Source: Acidobacteriota bacterium (GTDB lineage: Bacteria; Planctomycetota; Phycisphaerae; WQYP01; JAJZKJ01). From it: a stretch of DNA of 5,971 nt. The stretch is from assembly GCA_021804195.1 (NCBI GenBank), contig JAJZKJ010000156.1, positions 1 through 5,971 on the forward strand. Direction: 5' to 3'. The number at the start of each line of letters is the position of its first letter. Within the stretch, counting starts at the first letter, position 1. Of this stretch, positions 5,701 through 5,971 are shown piece by piece. The notes under the pieces are model-generated. The model was not told where the DNA came from and made no database searches. It worked only from the letters and a program-made list of their open reading frames with translations. A program made the position numbers and the translations under genes.

Positions 5701-5729
5701 ATTGTGCCGCGAATCTGCGGCCCTGTCAA
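5701..5729 (-). promoter_or_regulatory. Sigma-70-type promoter for the aroF leader
   Basis: Minus strand: perfect -35 TTGACA at 5729-5724, 17-nt spacer, -10 CACAAT at 5706-5701 (4 of 6 consensus bases). The predicted start of transcription is about 5694-5693. The spacer holds a GCCGC/GCGGC inverted repeat (5721-5717 and 5710-5706) that could be an operator. The transcript to the terminator would be about 165 nt, close to classical attenuator leaders. Confidence 0.72.
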
Positions 5730-5830
5730 GCCGGCCATCCAGCCCGGCGGTGTACACTTAAAATGGGCAAGCTGGACTGCTGGTCCGCGGGGCCTTTCCG
5801 GGATCAGTCCGGCGGGATAATCTATGTGGG

Positions 5831-5965
5831 ATGAGCCTGGAATTATGTGTGTTGGCCAGCGGATCCGCCGGCAATTGCAGCGTGCTGCGGACCGGCAGCG
5901 GCGCCCTGCTGATCGACGCGGAATTGGCGCGGCTGGCGCGGCAGGACCGGCTTTGGTGCCGTTGA
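5831..5965 (+). CDS. YycJ/WalJ-like metallo-beta-lactamase-fold hydrolase, N-terminal fragment with aberrant tail
   Basis: ATG 5831 opens MSLELCVLASGSAGNCSVLR followed by ALLIDA. This is the first strand, the ASGS.GNCS loop and the LLIDxG strand typical of YycJ/WalJ-like single-domain metallo-hydrolases (usually about 250 aa). After residue 30, at about 5920, the expected Gly of the IDAG motif is replaced. The frame runs into ELARLARQDRLWCR and a TGA at 5963-5965, which is a copy of the end of the small ORF at 5379-5507 in inverted orientation. The zinc-binding HxHxDH motif is never reached. Either the gene is truncated by a rearrangement or the contig end is a fold-back artefact; I favour the artefact. 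The start lacks a clear ribosome binding site; GATAAT at 5816-5821 could be a -10 placing it nearly leaderless. It diverges from the aroF leader. Confidence 0.6.
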   Translation: MSLELCVLASGSAGNCSVLRTGSGALLIDAELARLARQDRLWCR

Positions 5966-5971
5966 GTCCGG
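5912..5971 (+). repeat. Inverted repeat, right arm, running into the window end
   Basis: Reverse complement of 5373-5432 with 58 of 60 matches, separated from it by 479 nt. The match starts abruptly where the metallo-hydrolase sequence loses its family pattern, and it is still continuing at the last base, so its true length is unknown. Confidence 0.9.

Noticed and set aside
1..5971. CRISPR arrays, tRNA/rRNA genes, insertion sequences.
   Set aside because: No spaced direct repeats of CRISPR type, no cloverleaf or rRNA sequence, and no transposase were seen on either strand.

Overview
The window looks like a bacterial chromosomal contig of moderately high GC. The flavour is PVC-like, possibly Verrucomicrobiota. 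That guess rests only on the look of the proteins (a YycJ-type start, a PHS-type phosphate transporter, a CCA-adding enzyme) and is weak. Everything between about 1087 and 5730 is on the minus strand, flanked by two plus-strand genes that are each incomplete.

Left to right: (1) the 3' part of a tRNA nucleotidyltransferase gene (+), whose stop codon overlaps the stop of (2) a major facilitator transporter (-) that keeps the residues known to bind phosphate in the eukaryotic PHS family. Upstream of the transporter, three CTTA direct repeats spaced exactly 11 nt form a candidate Pho box. (3) A type II-like restriction-modification pair (-): an intact beta-class amino-methyltransferase and an overlapping HNH endonuclease gene whose frame is interrupted by an in-frame TAA at codon 53. 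(4) A type I-beta DAHP synthase (aroF, -), the first enzyme of the shikimate pathway. (5) A minus-strand leader of about 360 nt in front of aroF. (6) The start of a YycJ/WalJ-like metallo-hydrolase gene (+) that breaks off at the window end into an inverted copy of part of the aroF leader.

The most interesting element is the aroF leader. It has a near-consensus promoter (TTGACA, 17 nt, CACAAT). Next comes a short open frame carrying Tyr-Phe-Trp-Arg-Phe-Tyr-Phe-Phe just before its stop. After that comes a perfect 7-bp intrinsic terminator with nine U residues. A GGCGGGC segment beside the leader stop can pair with the 5' arm of the terminator, and an upstream CCGCCGCT segment can sequester that same segment. 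This is the full logic of a ribosome-mediated transcription attenuator sensing all three aromatic amino acids. Between terminator and aroF lies a small ORF (42 aa) with a strong ribosome binding site.

Together, aroF seems to be controlled by attenuation and by its own allosteric N-terminal domain, the transporter by phosphate starvation, and the restriction-modification locus looks decayed to a solitary methyltransferase. The last 60 nt of the window may be an assembly fold-back and should be treated with caution.
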